A stretch of DNA of 64,000 bases from Glaciimonas sp. (GCA_012927625.1 JABBOV010000006.1:157350-221349), one strand, 5' to 3'; numbered from the stretch's first letter, positions 49,948-61,280 are shown. Notes: generated by a model from the letters alone, not told the origin. Numbers and translations are program-made.

Positions 49948-51333
49948 ATGAGCTTTTTAATTGTGATTGCAGCACTTTTTCTGCTGATGTTCGCCGCTTA
50001 CCGTGGCTATAGCGTAATTCTGTTTGCGCCGATTTGTGCACTGCTGGCGGTGGCATTTACCGAACCGTCTTATGTATTGCCGATGTTTAGCGGTATTTTC
50101 ATGGAAAAAATGGTGGGGTTCGTAAAGCTGTACTTCCCGGTATTCATGCTCGGCGCCGTGTTCGGCAAGGTCATCGAGTTATCCGGCTTTTCAAAATCGA
50201 TCGTATCATCGATTATCCGGCTGGTCGGCCGGGAACGGGCCATGTTGGCTATCGTGCTGGTCTGCGCGGTACTTACCTACGGCGGCGTATCGCTGTTCGT
50301 GGTGGTGTTTGCCGTGTATCCGTTTGCCGCCGAAATGTTCAAGCAAAGCAATATTCCAAAACGTCTGATCCCCGGCACCATCGCGCTGGGTGCGTTCACT
50401 TTCACGATGGATGCACTGCCCGGAACGCCGCAAATCCAGAACATTATTCCCACCACTTTTTTCAATACCACTACCTGGGCTGCGCCTTGGCTGGGAGTGA
50501 TCGGTTCAATATTCATTCTGGTTGTAGGCATGAACTATTTAGCATGGCGGCGCAGGCAGGCGGCCAATGCAGGCGAAGGTTACGGTACCGACCATATCAA
50601 TGAACCGGAGCCATTCGAAAAAGAGCTACTGCCGCATCCTTTGCTGGCCATTACGCCGCTGATCCTGGTCGGCGTGTTGAACAAATATTTTACCGTTGCT
50701 ATTCCCGAATATTTTGGCACGACTTTTATCGTTCCCATCCCGGCACATCCGCTGACTGTCGAAGTATCGAAACTGGTTGCGATCTGGGCGGTGGAAGGCG
50801 CACTGCTAGTCGGGATTTTGACGGTGATGGCATTCGCTTACAAGCAAGTCCTGGCGAAATTTGCCGAAGGCTCGAAAGCAGCGATTGGAGGCGCGTTACT
50901 GGCATCCATGAACACCGCTTCCGAATACGGATTTGGCGGTGTCATTGCCGCGTTGCCAGGGTTCGTGGTGGTGTCCGATGCATTGAAAGGCATTCCCAAT
51001 CCGCTGGTCAATGAAGCCATCGCCGTCACGGTGCTGGCCGGCATTACCGGCTCGGCGTCGGGCGGCATGAGCATTGCGCTGGCGACCATGTCGGATATGT
51101 TTATTCAAGCCGCGAACGCTGCCAACATCCCGCTCGAAGTCTTGCACCGGGTCGCCTCAATGGCCAGCGGCGGCATGGACACTCTGCCCCATAACGGCGC
51201 GGTAATCACGCTGCTGGCGGTTACCGGCCTCACCCACAAGACCTCGTATCGCGATATTTTTATGGTGACCTTGATTAAATCCGCAGCTGTTTTCTTCGTG
51301 ATAGCGGTGTATTACATGTTTGGGATTTATTAA
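49948..51333 (+). CDS. GntP-family permease
   Basis: Inner-membrane transporter of 461 residues with 11-13 hydrophobic segments, similar to the gluconate:H+ symporter family. Family-type stretches include the N-terminal VILFAPICALLAVAF, the glycine-rich LVCAVLTYGGVSLFVVVFAVYPFA, AGITGSASGGMSIALATMSD and the substrate-region SMASGGMDTLPHNGAVITLL. Relatives carry gluconate, other hydroxyacids or beta-hydroxybutyrate, so the substrate here is open. It stands alone, convergent with thiE, and has no adjacent catabolic gene to point to a substrate. Confidence 0.88.
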   Translation: MSFLIVIAALFLLMFAAYRGYSVILFAPICALLAVAFTEPSYVLPMFSGIFMEKMVGFVKLYFPVFMLGAVFGKVIELSGFSKSIVSSIIRLVGRERAMLAIVLVCAVLTYGGVSLFVVVFAVYPFAAEMFKQSNIPKRLIPGTIALGAFTFTMDALPGTPQIQNIIPTTFFNTTTWAAPWLGVIGSIFILVVGMNYLAWRRRQAANAGEGYGTDHINEPEPFEKELLPHPLLAITPLILVGVLNKYFTVAIPEYFGTTFIVPIPAHPLTVEVSKLVAIWAVEGALLVGILTVMAFAYKQVLAKFAEGSKAAIGGALLASMNTASEYGFGGVIAALPGFVVVSDALKGIPNPLVNEAIAVTVLAGITGSASGGMSIALATMSDMFIQAANAANIPLEVLHRVASMASGGMDTLPHNGAVITLLAVTGLTHKTSYRDIFMVTLIKSAAVFFVIAVYYMFGIY

Positions 51334-51391
51334 TTCCGCATGTTGGGCTAACAAGCCTGACCTGTCCTGAGCGAAAACCAGCAGGCTCGGA

Positions 51392-52009
51392 CTAATTTGA
51401 TGTGCTAAACAAATCCGCAAATTCCCGCGCTGCCGCTGCAGGATCATCGGCCAGATAGATGCTGCTGATCGCCGCCACCATATCGGCTCCGGCAGCTACC
51501 AGCGGGATGGAGTTCTGTTGCGTCATGCCACCGATTACCACGCTAGGCAATGGGATTTCCGCCTTCGATTGCGCCAGGATTTCAATCGAAGTAGTGAGCG
51601 GATATTTTTTCACCTTCGAAGCATAAAAACCGCCGTAGGCGACGTAACTGGCGCCGGCCAGATGCGCCGCGTGCGCCAGTTCCAGGCTGCCGTAACAGGA
51701 TGCGCCGACGATTTTATCCGGGCCAACAGCCGTACGCACCGCTGCCACCGCCGCATCGGTGCCGCCGACATGGATGCCGTCGGCGTCCAGTTCCAGACAC
51801 AGCTCCACATAATCGTTGATGATGAAAGGCCGGGCGTAGCGGCGGCACAATGCTTGCAACGCAGTCGCCTGAATCCGGCGCAGTTCCGGGCCGGCGGTTT
51901 TGTGGCGATATTGCAGCAGCGCCGCGCCGCCCTGCAATGCTTGCTCGGACACCCGCAGCAAGCGTTCGGTGTCATCCCAATCGGGTGTGACGATATACAG
52001 TCCGTTCAT
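51392..52009 (-). CDS. thiE: Thiamine-phosphate synthase
   Basis: Couples HMP-pyrophosphate with the thiazole phosphate carboxylate to form thiamine phosphate. The 205-residue TIM-barrel product has the N-terminal GLYIVTPDWDDTERLL, the pyrophosphate-binding LLQYRHKTAG, INDYVELCLELDADGIHVGG, and VVIGGMTQQNSIPLVAAGAD. It is the last gene of the thi group, separated from thiG by a 252-base gap that holds two repeat elements, so it may not be expressed strictly with thiCSG. Confidence 0.94.
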   Translation of the reverse strand: MNGLYIVTPDWDDTERLLRVSEQALQGGAALLQYRHKTAGPELRRIQATALQALCRRYARPFIINDYVELCLELDADGIHVGGTDAAVAAVRTAVGPDKIVGASCYGSLELAHAAHLAGASYVAYGGFYASKVKKYPLTTSIEILAQSKAEIPLPSVVIGGMTQQNSIPLVAAGADMVAAISSIYLADDPAAAAREFADLFSTSN

Positions 52010-52071
52010 GGTTTTTCTTTACTATCAAGGTGCGCGGCCGCTTGTTGCAGCGGTACGCATGTCACATTTAT

Positions 52072-52152
52072 AATATACACAAAGCTGTATTTTTATTAAC
52101 TGCATTCAATATATGCGGCGAATGGCATTTTTTATGGCATACCCCATACTAT
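52072..52152 (+). repeat. Dispersed ATAC/TGCGG repeat, copy H
   Basis: Landmarks: ATAC 52075-52078, GTAT 52087-52090, TGCGG 52114-52118, ATACCCC 52139-52145; spacings 8, 23 and 20. The inner stem CTGCA/TGCGG replaces a C:G pair of other copies with a U:G wobble. It interrupts the thi operon, antisense to it. Confidence 0.8.
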
Positions 52153-52194
52153 TTATTATTTCTGCGTGAACTAAAATGGGTGTCCACACACCTT

Positions 52195-52251
52195 GTAGGT
52201 GCGAATTTATTCGCATTCTTAACTGTTCCATGCGAATAAATTCGCACCTAC
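52195..52251. repeat. REPIN-like palindrome, family 1 (copy 2)
   Basis: Perfect 21-base inverted arms, 52195-52215 (opening GTAGGTGCGAATTTATTCGC) and 52231-52251, with a 15-base spacer. Same family as 21744-21810, with a compensated change at the centre of each arm (TTCATT to TTTATT). It lies in the thiG-thiE gap, 10 bases beyond the thiG stop. Confidence 0.8.
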
Positions 52252-52261
52252 GACGCTACTT

Positions 52262-53059
52262 TTATGCAACCCGTCCTGCCATTGGCGACGATGGCGATGC
52301 TGCAAAACGTTTCGGAATACGTCCGGCCAGATACGCCAGACGTCCGGCCTGCACGCCCAATTTCATCGCTTGCGCCATGCGAATCGGATCGCGCGCACCG
52401 GCAATCGCGGTATTCATCAGCACGCCGTCGCAACCGAGTTCCATCGCAATCGCGGCGTCCGATGCAGTGCCGACACCGGCGTCGACGATCACCGGCACTT
52501 TCGATTGCTCGATGATCAGCGACAGGTTCCACGGGTTCAGGATGCCCATGCCGGAGCCGATTAGGGACGCCAGCGGCATGATGGCGACGCAGCCGATCTG
52601 CTCCAGCATCCTGGCCTGAATCGGATCGTCGCTGCAATAGACCATCACGTCAAAACCATCCGCAACCAATATTTCGGCCGCCTTCAGGGTTTCCGGCATG
52701 TTGGGGAACAGGGTTTTTTCGTCGCCCAGCACTTCGAGCTTGACCAGCTTGTGGCCGTTCAATAATTCGCGTGCCAGTTGCAGCGTGTACACCGCATCTT
52801 TCGCGTTATAACAGCCGCCGGTATTGGGCAGGATGGTGAACTGCGAGGGCGGCACGAAATCCAGCAGGCTGGGCGCGTTTGCCTCCTGGCCGATATTGAC
52901 GCGCCGGATGGTGACGGTGACGATGCCGGTGCCGCTGGCGTCGACCGCAGCGCGGGTTTCTGCAAAATCGCGATATTTGCCGGTACCGACCAGCAGGCGT
53001 GAATCATACGTTTTGCCGGCGATGGTCAAGCCATCGTCGATTGTGTTGTTGGGTTGCAT
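52262..53059 (-). CDS. thiG: Thiazole synthase ThiG
   Basis: Forms the thiazole phosphate ring from DXP, dehydroglycine and ThiS-thiocarboxylate. The product of 265 residues has [19 protein letters not shown] at the N-terminus, the Schiff-base lysine region [33 protein letters not shown], and [20 protein letters not shown]. The ATG at 53059 (MQPNN) has GGAG seven bases upstream; the frame opens four residues earlier (MEKK). It follows thiS by 30 bases. Confidence 0.96.
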   Translation of the reverse strand: MQPNNTIDDGLTIAGKTYDSRLLVGTGKYRDFAETRAAVDASGTGIVTVTIRRVNIGQEANAPSLLDFVPPSQFTILPNTGGCYNAKDAVYTLQLARELLNGHKLVKLEVLGDEKTLFPNMPETLKAAEILVADGFDVMVYCSDDPIQARMLEQIGCVAIMPLASLIGSGMGILNPWNLSLIIEQSKVPVIVDAGVGTASDAAIAMELGCDGVLMNTAIAGARDPIRMAQAMKLGVQAGRLAYLAGRIPKRFAASPSSPMAGRVA

Positions 53060-53089
53060 TTTCTTCTCCATAAAAGATTCGTAGGGTTT

Positions 53090-53293
53090 TTACCCGCCGC
53101 CGATGGCGCGCACGATATCCACTCTATCTTGCGGCTGCAACCACCGTTGCGGCCATTGCTGGCGCGGCACTACTTCACGATTGATGGCTACCGCGATGCC
53201 CTTGCCGGCCAAATCCAGCGACGCTATCAGCGCCTCCAGATTGTGTGCATCGGGCACCGGATGCAGCACGCCGTTAAGTTCGATTTCAATCAT
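53090..53293 (-). CDS. thiS: Sulfur carrier protein ThiS
   Basis: Ubiquitin-like sulfur carrier whose C-terminal glycine is adenylated and thiocarboxylated to donate sulfur to ThiG. The 67-residue product starts MIEIELNGVLHPV and ends with the essential double glycine (VDIVRAIGGG, here three glycines). GAGG lies a few bases before the ATG at 53293; the upstream open frame to 53356 runs into thiC. It lies 19 bases after thiC. No thiF or thiO is adjacent. Confidence 0.94.
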   Translation of the reverse strand: MIEIELNGVLHPVPDAHNLEALIASLDLAGKGIAVAINREVVPRQQWPQRWLQPQDRVDIVRAIGGG

Positions 53294-53312
53294 CGCAACC
53301 TCGTTCAAAATA

Positions 53313-55307
<1,995 letters not shown>

Positions 55308-55310
55308 TCA

Positions 55311-55407
55311 AGCTTCCCTTCGCTGGCATTACCCAGATCAGGTTCGGAGGGTGTTTCTCACCCGATTGGCGCATGCTGCACATTCTTGCGACAACCAGGA
55401 CCCCTAG
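55311..55407 (-). promoter_or_regulatory. TPP riboswitch aptamer
   Basis: Thi-box aptamer in the thiC leader. The minus strand shows the family core in order: GTGAGAAACACCC, CCGAACCTGATCTGGGTAAT, then GCCAGCGAAGGGAAG, and a 5' strand containing TAGGGGTCC that closes P1. Binding of thiamine pyrophosphate should repress thiC and downstream genes. The 55227-55484 gap holds only this leader and a short untranscribed stretch. Confidence 0.95.
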
Positions 55408-55484
55408 CATTGGGCTGCCATGACGGCAGCACGGTTTGAATTATAGCGTTTTCAGGATGATGGAACTTCGACTTACTCAACAGC

Positions 55485-56459
55485 CTATTTGCTTTTCGTG
55501 CCAAGCGTGAAAGCAACAGCTTGGTTGCGGCCGCTTTGTTTGGCACGGAACAGTGCTGCGTCAGCATTGTCGAGCAGTTGAGCAGGGTCGCAATCTACGT
55601 CTGGCACGAAAGTGCAGAAGCCGATACTGACGGTGAGCAGATCGGATGTACTGGATTTAGTGAGGGGAATGGCCAGATTCCATATCGCGCACCGAAGTTT
55701 TTCAGCAAAATCAGCAGCACTTTGCTGGGATAAGCTGGGCAATACCAGCACGAATTCTTCGCCACCATACCGCGCCGCCACATCGGTAGCACGCGACAAT
55801 TGCGACTTCAATGCCCTTGCCACCCGCCGCAGCGCCCGGTCACCTTCGATATGTCCGTAGTAATCGTTGTATTCCTTGAAATGATCAATATCCACCACAA
55901 ACACCGACAGTGACTGATTTTCTCTTTTGGCATGACCCAGCGCAATCTTGTAGTGCCCATCGAAAAAGCGTCGGTTATAAATCCCTGTAAGGCTATCGGT
56001 AATGGTTTCCAGCCGCAGTGTGTCTGAATGCGAGCGCAACACTTTTTCGCGCTTGATCGACGTGCTGGAGTCGCTCACCTGAATCAGGCAGCAACGCTCG
56101 CCCAAGCAGGAAAGAATCGGCGTGATGGTGATGGATTGATGCATTCGTACCCTGGATTCCTGCATCAGGGCGCTGTCATACAGCGGCAACGGGCAGCGAT
56201 GCAGTGCGTTCGACAGCACTACCGGCAAGCCGTAGGTCAGCGTATTTTTGATCGCGGCCAAAAATGCCGGCGTCAATGGTTCTGCAAACACGCCGTTTAA
56301 ATGCGCATGGATGGCATCGATACGACTAATATTGCTGCGCTTGATGATCCATTGGTTCCACAGCAGAATGTTGCCGTTGGCATCGACAATGATCAAACCG
56401 AGATTGACTGCATTGAAGAGCAGCTCGATATCAAAGCGGTTTGGCTCGGTTGCGTTCAT
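55485..56459 (-). CDS. PAS-GGDEF diguanylate cyclase
   Basis: 324-residue protein with an N-terminal PAS-like sensor region (about 10-130: LLFNAVNLGLIIVDANGNIL) and a C-terminal GGDEF domain (about 155-320). The catalytic motif is GGEEF (about 232-236), preceded five residues earlier by RATD, an intact RxxD inhibitory site, so it is probably an active c-di-GMP synthase with product feedback. No membrane segments. An ATG at 56459 overlaps the cheC-like stop (TGATG); an adjacent GTG is at 56462. It is the third gene of a CheY-CheC-GGDEF unit, which suggests its output is tuned by phospho-signalling. Confidence 0.9.
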   Translation of the reverse strand: MNATEPNRFDIELLFNAVNLGLIIVDANGNILLWNQWIIKRSNISRIDAIHAHLNGVFAEPLTPAFLAAIKNTLTYGLPVVLSNALHRCPLPLYDSALMQESRVRMHQSITITPILSCLGERCCLIQVSDSSTSIKREKVLRSHSDTLRLETITDSLTGIYNRRFFDGHYKIALGHAKRENQSLSVFVVDIDHFKEYNDYYGHIEGDRALRRVARALKSQLSRATDVAARYGGEEFVLVLPSLSQQSAADFAEKLRCAIWNLAIPLTKSSTSDLLTVSIGFCTFVPDVDCDPAQLLDNADAALFRAKQSGRNQAVAFTLGTKSK

Positions 56460-57070
56460 CACAGGCCGTCGATAAAGCGTTGAATTTGTACCACCAGGCT
56501 GCCGAGTGAAGTTGAACTCAACAGAAAAATAAGGTGACCTTCGGTATGCCGTTTCTCGATTGCCAAATCGATATGCAGCAACAGAATATAGGGCTGCTCG
56601 CTGTTATCGGTAATCCTGTGCAAAATATCGTGCAGCGATTCAACCGTATAGCTGGGCAGCGAGCTGTCCATGCTAATGTCGAGCATATCGGCCATCGAAG
56701 ACAAGCAAGCATTCAAAATGATGTTGCCAAGCTCACACATGGCTTCCTGCTCAAAATCGGCCAACTCTTCGAGGCTCATTTGCGAACCCATCATGTCCCG
56801 CACGATTTCCAGCGTGTTTTCTTCGGTAAACAAAAGCACTGCATCGGCATCAAACGGGCCACTGAAATGTTGGCTTACCGCGCTGAACTTGACATCGCTC
56901 TGTGCCAACAACTTGGTATCGATTTCATCCGACTTGATGATTTCTATCGATGGCACAGACAGTTTGACTTCGTCTCCGACAATTTCACTCAGGCTGGATG
57001 CAGCGCGGCCGGCACCCACATTGAATATTTCGGTCAATGCGTCAAGATGTAGATTGGAGAGCAGTTTCAC
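56459..57070 (-). CDS. CheC-family phosphatase-like protein
   Basis: 203-residue member of the CheC/CheX/FliY group, CheY-phosphate phosphatases. Both signature E-x2-N sites are visible, E14-N17 in ALTEIFNVGAGRAASSL and E113-N116 in EAMCELGNIILNACLSSMAD, so it looks like a two-active-site CheC. It lies between a CheY-like receiver (4-base overlap) and a GGDEF protein (1-base overlap), so the receiver is the natural substrate. No cheD is nearby and no other chemotaxis genes are present, arguing for a stand-alone pathway rather than classical chemotaxis. Confidence 0.85.
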   Translation of the reverse strand: MKLLSNLHLDALTEIFNVGAGRAASSLSEIVGDEVKLSVPSIEIIKSDEIDTKLLAQSDVKFSAVSQHFSGPFDADAVLLFTEENTLEIVRDMMGSQMSLEELADFEQEAMCELGNIILNACLSSMADMLDISMDSSLPSYTVESLHDILHRITDNSEQPYILLLHIDLAIEKRHTEGHLIFLLSSTSLGSLVVQIQRFIDGL

Positions 57071-57450
57071 TGGACGCCTGCAAAATGCCCCAAAGCATGA
57101 GCTATGGATTTTTCTGTGACAGGCTTGGCAACAAAAGTAATGCCCAGCAGGCTGGCGCGGGCGTGATTGGCTTCCTGGATATTGGCCGAGAACATGACCA
57201 TTCGCAGCGCTGGATGTTTGGTTAAAATCCGCTCTGCCGCCTCGTGGCCGGAAATTCCCGGCATGTTGATATCCATCGTGCAGTAGTCAGGCACATCCTG
57301 CTCCATCAACGCAATTGCTTCCAAACCACTAGCCGCCTCGGAAATGATCCAGGCCGGACGCTGTGCCAGCACATGAGCCCGAATAATCATTCTTGATACT
57401 TTGCTATCGTCCACGATAAGCAGTTTTTTTACAGTTCCATCCAGAGTCAT
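57067..57450 (-). CDS. CheY-like single-domain response regulator
   Basis: 127-residue receiver without an output domain. The pocket is complete: D14-D15 (LLIVDDSKVSR), phospho-acceptor D60 (YCTMDINMPGISG), S88 (VMFSANIQ) and K109 (FVAKPVTE). It probably signals by protein contact. First gene of a tightly coupled three-gene operon with a CheC-like protein and a diguanylate cyclase. The kinase that feeds it is not encoded here. Confidence 0.9.
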   Translation of the reverse strand: MTLDGTVKKLLIVDDSKVSRMIIRAHVLAQRPAWIISEAASGLEAIALMEQDVPDYCTMDINMPGISGHEAAERILTKHPALRMVMFSANIQEANHARASLLGITFVAKPVTEKSIAHALGHFAGVQ

Positions 57451-57522
57451 GGCAGTTCTTAATTGATATGGGCGCGATTATTCTACATCAGTGCCTCATT
57501 GCAATATAGCCTAAAAGTAAAC

Positions 57523-57540
57523 TTTGGCGCATTTTGGCGC
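57523..57540. promoter_or_regulatory. Tandem TTTGGCGC direct repeat
   Basis: TTTGGCGC occurs at 57523-57530 and again at 57533-57540, one helical turn apart, in the 160-base gap between the divergent CheY-like gene and valS. It could be a site for a dimeric regulator of either gene, or chance. Confidence 0.3.
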
Positions 57541-57574
57541 TAACTCTCTGTAAGTCCGGCAGGCTGCTAGCCTT

Positions 57575-57580
57575 TATAAT
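57575..57580 (+). promoter_or_regulatory. -10 box of valS
   Basis: Perfect TATAAT 30 bases before the valS ATG, just after a short hairpin AGGCT-GCT-AGCCT. The -35 region is weak. Confidence 0.45.
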
Positions 57581-57610
57581 GCGCATTTACGCAAACTCAC
57601 ACGCCAAATC

Positions 57611-60436
57611 ATGGAATTAGCCAAGTCTTTCGAGCCCGCCGACATTGAACAATTCTGGCGCACAGAGTGGGAACAGCGCGGCTACTTTGCCGCGACAATG
57701 GATGCGGACAAGCCGTCATTCTCGATCCAGCTACCGCCGCCGAACGTGACCGGCACCCTGCACATGGGGCATGCATTCAACCAGACCATCATGGACGGCT
57801 TGACGCGCTACCACCGCATGCGCGGCTTTAATACCGCCTGGATTCCGGGCACCGATCATGCCGGCATCGCAACGCAAATCGTGGTGGAACGCCAACTGGA
57901 TGCGCAAAAGATTTCGCGCCACGACCTGGGTCGCGCCAAATTCCTGGAAAAAGTGTGGGAATGGAAAGAAAAATCCGGCTCCAGCATCACCGGCCAAATG
58001 CGTCGCCTGGGCGCATCGGCCGACTGGCAACGGGAATATTTCACGATGGACGAGCCGCGCTCCAAAGTCGTAACCGACGTTTTCGTACGCCTGTTCGAGC
58101 AAGGCTTGATCTATCGCGGCAAGCGGCTGGTGAACTGGGATCCCGTACTGGGCACTGCGGTGTCCGACCTGGAAGTGGTGTCGGAAGAGGAAGACGGTTT
58201 CATGTGGTACATCCGCTATCCGCTAGCGGATGGTTCCGGCCACTTGACGGTGGCAACCACGCGACCTGAAACCATGCTGGGCGACGTCGCGGTAGCGGTT
58301 GATCCGACGGACGAGCGTTACGCTCACCTGGTCGGCAAGATGCTGGTGCTGCCGCTGTGTGGCCGCGAAATCCCGATTATCGTTGATGAATACGTGGACA
58401 AGGAATTCGGCACCGGTTGCGTGAAGATCACGCCGGCGCACGATTTCAACGATTATCAAGTCGGCTTGCGCCACAATCTCGACCAGATCAGCATCCTGAC
58501 GCTAGACGCGAAAATTAACGAATACGGCCCGGCTGTTTATCAGGGCATTGATCGCTTCGTTGCACGCAAGCAAATCGTCGCCGACCTCGACGCCCAAGGC
58601 TTGCTGGAGTCAGTCAAGCCGCACAAGTTGATGGTACCGCGCGGCGATCGCACCGGCGTGGTGATTGAGCCGATGCTGACCGACCAATGGTTCGTCGCGA
58701 TGAGCAAGGCCGCGCCGGAAGGCACGCATTTCCCCGGCCAATCGATTGCCGAAGTGGCACTGGAAAAAGTCGCCAACGGTGAAATCAAGATGGTGCCGGA
58801 AAACTGGACCACGACTTACAACCAATGGCTCAACAACATCCAGGACTGGTGCATCTCGCGCCAATTGTGGTGGGGCCATCAGATTCCGGCGTGGTATGAC
58901 GAAAATGGCACAATTTATGTCGCCAAAACCGAGGCCGAAGCACAAGCACAGGCTGGCGACAAAAAAATCACCCGCGATGAAGATGTGCTCGATACCTGGT
59001 TCTCATCCGCGCTGGTGCCGTTTTCTACGCTAGGCTGGCCGGAAGAAACTGCCGATTACAAAATGTTCATGCCTTCCTCGGTGCTGGTGACCGGCTTCGA
59101 CATCATCTTCTTCTGGGTTGCGCGGATGGTGATGATGACCACCCATTTCACCGGCAAAGTGCCGTTCAATACCGTCTACGTGCATGGTCTGGTACGCGAC
59201 TCGAACGGCCACAAGATGTCGAAATCAAAAGGCAACACGCTCGACCCGATTGACCTGATCGATGGCATCGATGTCGAGTCTCTAGTGGCCAAGCGCACCA
59301 CCGGCTTGATGAACCCGAAGCAGTCCGACAGCATCGCAAAGGCCACCCGCAAGGAGTTTGCCAACGGAATCCCAGCCTACGGCACCGATGCGCTGCGCTT
59401 CACCATGGCTAGCTACGCATCGCTCGGACGCAACATCAACTTCGACCTCGGCCGCTGCGATGGCTACCGCAATTTTTGCAATAAGCTGTGGAACGCCACC
59501 CGCTTCGTGCTGATGAATACACAGGGGCAAGATTGCGGGATTGAGAGCCAAGTTGACGGTGTTTGCAGCAGCGACACTCTCGACTTTTCGCAAGCCGACC
59601 GCTGGATCGTGTCGCAACTACAACGGACTGAAGCTGACATCGAAAAAGGCTTTGCCGATTATCGCTTCGACAACATCGCCTCCAGCATCTACAAGTTCGT
59701 CTGGGATGAGTATTGCGACTGGTATCTGGAAGTAGCCAAGGTACAGGTTCAGCACGGCTCAGAAGCACAGCAGCGCGCCACCCGCCACACCTTGTTGCGG
59801 GTGCTGGAAACGGTATTGCGCATGGCGCATCCGATCATCCCGTTCATCACCGAGGCGTTGTGGCAAACGGTAGCGCCGCTATCCGGCAAAGTGCTGAATC
59901 CGGCCGGAGACAGCATCATGCGGCAAGCCTATCCGCTGCCGCAGCCGCAAAAAATCGATGAACAGGCCGAAGGTTGGATGACACAACTCAAGGCAATGAC
60001 CGACGCCTGCCGCAACCTGCGCGGCGAGATGCAACTGTCGCCGGCACTGCGCGTGCCGCTGATCATGGAAGCTGCCGATGCAGAAGGCAACGTGCAGTTG
60101 CAATCGTTCGCGCCGTATTTGCAAGCGCTGGGCAAGCTGTCGGAAGTGCTAGTGGTGGATGCATTGCCGGAATCACCGGCACCGGTATCCATCGTCGGTA
60201 CAGTCAAGCTGATGTTGAAAGTGGAAATCGATGTTGCCGCTGAACGCGAGCGTTTGAGCAAGGAAATGGCACGACTGGAGGGCGAAATCGGCAAGATCAA
60301 CGCCAAACTGGCCAATGAAAGCTTCGTCGCCCGCGCTCCGGCAGCCATAGTTACGCAGGAAAAAGAACGCTTGTCGAATTTTTCTTCGACCCTGGAAAAA
60401 CTGCGCGAACAGTGTGCCAAGCTGCCGGCTCAATAA
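57611..60436 (+). CDS. valS: Valyl-tRNA synthetase
   Basis: Class I aminoacyl-tRNA synthetase charging tRNA-Val, with editing of misactivated threonine. The 941-residue product has the HIGH motif as HMGH ([18 protein letters not shown], 51-54), an editing (CP1) domain with [18 protein letters not shown], the KMSKS loop ([15 protein letters not shown], about 534-538), an anticodon-binding domain, and the C-terminal coiled-coil arm ([20 protein letters not shown]) typical of ValRS. It ends 13 bases from the convergent hydratase gene, with no terminator between them. Confidence 0.97.
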   Translation: MELAKSFEPADIEQFWRTEWEQRGYFAATMDADKPSFSIQLPPPNVTGTLHMGHAFNQTIMDGLTRYHRMRGFNTAWIPGTDHAGIATQIVVERQLDAQKISRHDLGRAKFLEKVWEWKEKSGSSITGQMRRLGASADWQREYFTMDEPRSKVVTDVFVRLFEQGLIYRGKRLVNWDPVLGTAVSDLEVVSEEEDGFMWYIRYPLADGSGHLTVATTRPETMLGDVAVAVDPTDERYAHLVGKMLVLPLCGREIPIIVDEYVDKEFGTGCVKITPAHDFNDYQVGLRHNLDQISILTLDAKINEYGPAVYQGIDRFVARKQIVADLDAQGLLESVKPHKLMVPRGDRTGVVIEPMLTDQWFVAMSKAAPEGTHFPGQSIAEVALEKVANGEIKMVPENWTTTYNQWLNNIQDWCISRQLWWGHQIPAWYDENGTIYVAKTEAEAQAQAGDKKITRDEDVLDTWFSSALVPFSTLGWPEETADYKMFMPSSVLVTGFDIIFFWVARMVMMTTHFTGKVPFNTVYVHGLVRDSNGHKMSKSKGNTLDPIDLIDGIDVESLVAKRTTGLMNPKQSDSIAKATRKEFANGIPAYGTDALRFTMASYASLGRNINFDLGRCDGYRNFCNKLWNATRFVLMNTQGQDCGIESQVDGVCSSDTLDFSQADRWIVSQLQRTEADIEKGFADYRFDNIASSIYKFVWDEYCDWYLEVAKVQVQHGSEAQQRATRHTLLRVLETVLRMAHPIIPFITEALWQTVAPLSGKVLNPAGDSIMRQAYPLPQPQKIDEQAEGWMTQLKAMTDACRNLRGEMQLSPALRVPLIMEAADAEGNVQLQSFAPYLQALGKLSEVLVVDALPESPAPVSIVGTVKLMLKVEIDVAAERERLSKEMARLEGEIGKINAKLANESFVARAPAAIVTQEKERLSNFSSTLEKLREQCAKLPAQ

Positions 60437-60449
60437 TTCTGGTACGCAA

Positions 60450-61280
60450 TCAGGCTAAAGTAATGCTCATGCCTGCCAGGTTCAAGGCTGAAAATGCCGT
60501 GGCCCAAGTCTGTCCGGCCTCGACCGGGATGGCTGCAGCCCAGGCACCGGTGGCGATGATTTCCCCAGCCAGCAATGGCGCACTCCGTGGCTGGGCCTGC
60601 AACTGCTGGTGCAGATGCAACAGCGCGTGCACCGGGCTGCCCATCACATTCGAGCCATAACCGGCAGCGCGCAACCAACCACCGCAGGATAGCGAGACGC
60701 TGGCATGGGACAGCATCAGGGCCAGATTCCGGCGTGATGCCAGGGGCAGCGGATGTGGTTCACCGATCAGCAGCGCGCCGTGCAGGCCGAAAGCAGCAAT
60801 CGCATCAACCGCCATGAATTTCCAGTCCGGGTATGGGCAAATAACAATTTCTAACCCAGGCGCCACCCATTCAATGCAATCGGCCAAAGCATCCAGACCG
60901 GCATCCGATGCCGGCGTGCGGCCCAGACGAAATACCACTGACGCTTCCAGTCGCGGCTGCAAAGCGCCGGCCAAGCTCTGAATGCCATGATATCTACCCA
61001 CAGCGCGCACGGTGGCATCGAACAGCGGAGCCCAGATCAGCGTGCGGCTAGCGACGTCCACGTCGTGTTCGGAATCGAGTTTACGGTCAATGAAGCCAAT
61101 TCGGCGCCCGATGATCGTTTCGCCCTGAGCAATGCGAGCGCTACTGATACTGTGCGCAATATCGTATGCATCCTCCAGCGACAGGCACGCATCGGAGGAC
61201 AACGGAACAATCAGACGCGGCGTGGCGCGCGCATCCAATAACTGGTGGGCGTAACGGTTGGAGAGGGAAGACATCAACAT
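60450..61280 (-). CDS. 2-keto-4-pentenoate hydratase-like protein
   Basis: Product of about 276 residues resembling the MhpD/HpaH hydratase branch of the fumarylacetoacetate hydrolase fold. Visible family-like parts are LEDAYDIAHSISSARIAQGE near the N-terminus, ASVVFRLGRTP with the acidic region before it, and the C-terminal GYGSNVMGSPVHALLHLHQQ and AGEIIATGAWAAAIPVEAGQ. Such enzymes hydrate 2-hydroxypentadienoates in aromatic meta-cleavage or act as decarboxylases, but no catabolic genes lie nearby, so the reaction is uncertain. The start could be 61280 or 61274; neither has a clear Shine-Dalgarno. Confidence 0.75.
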   Translation of the reverse strand: MLMSSLSNRYAHQLLDARATPRLIVPLSSDACLSLEDAYDIAHSISSARIAQGETIIGRRIGFIDRKLDSEHDVDVASRTLIWAPLFDATVRAVGRYHGIQSLAGALQPRLEASVVFRLGRTPASDAGLDALADCIEWVAPGLEIVICPYPDWKFMAVDAIAAFGLHGALLIGEPHPLPLASRRNLALMLSHASVSLSCGGWLRAAGYGSNVMGSPVHALLHLHQQLQAQPRSAPLLAGEIIATGAWAAAIPVEAGQTWATAFSALNLAGMSITLA

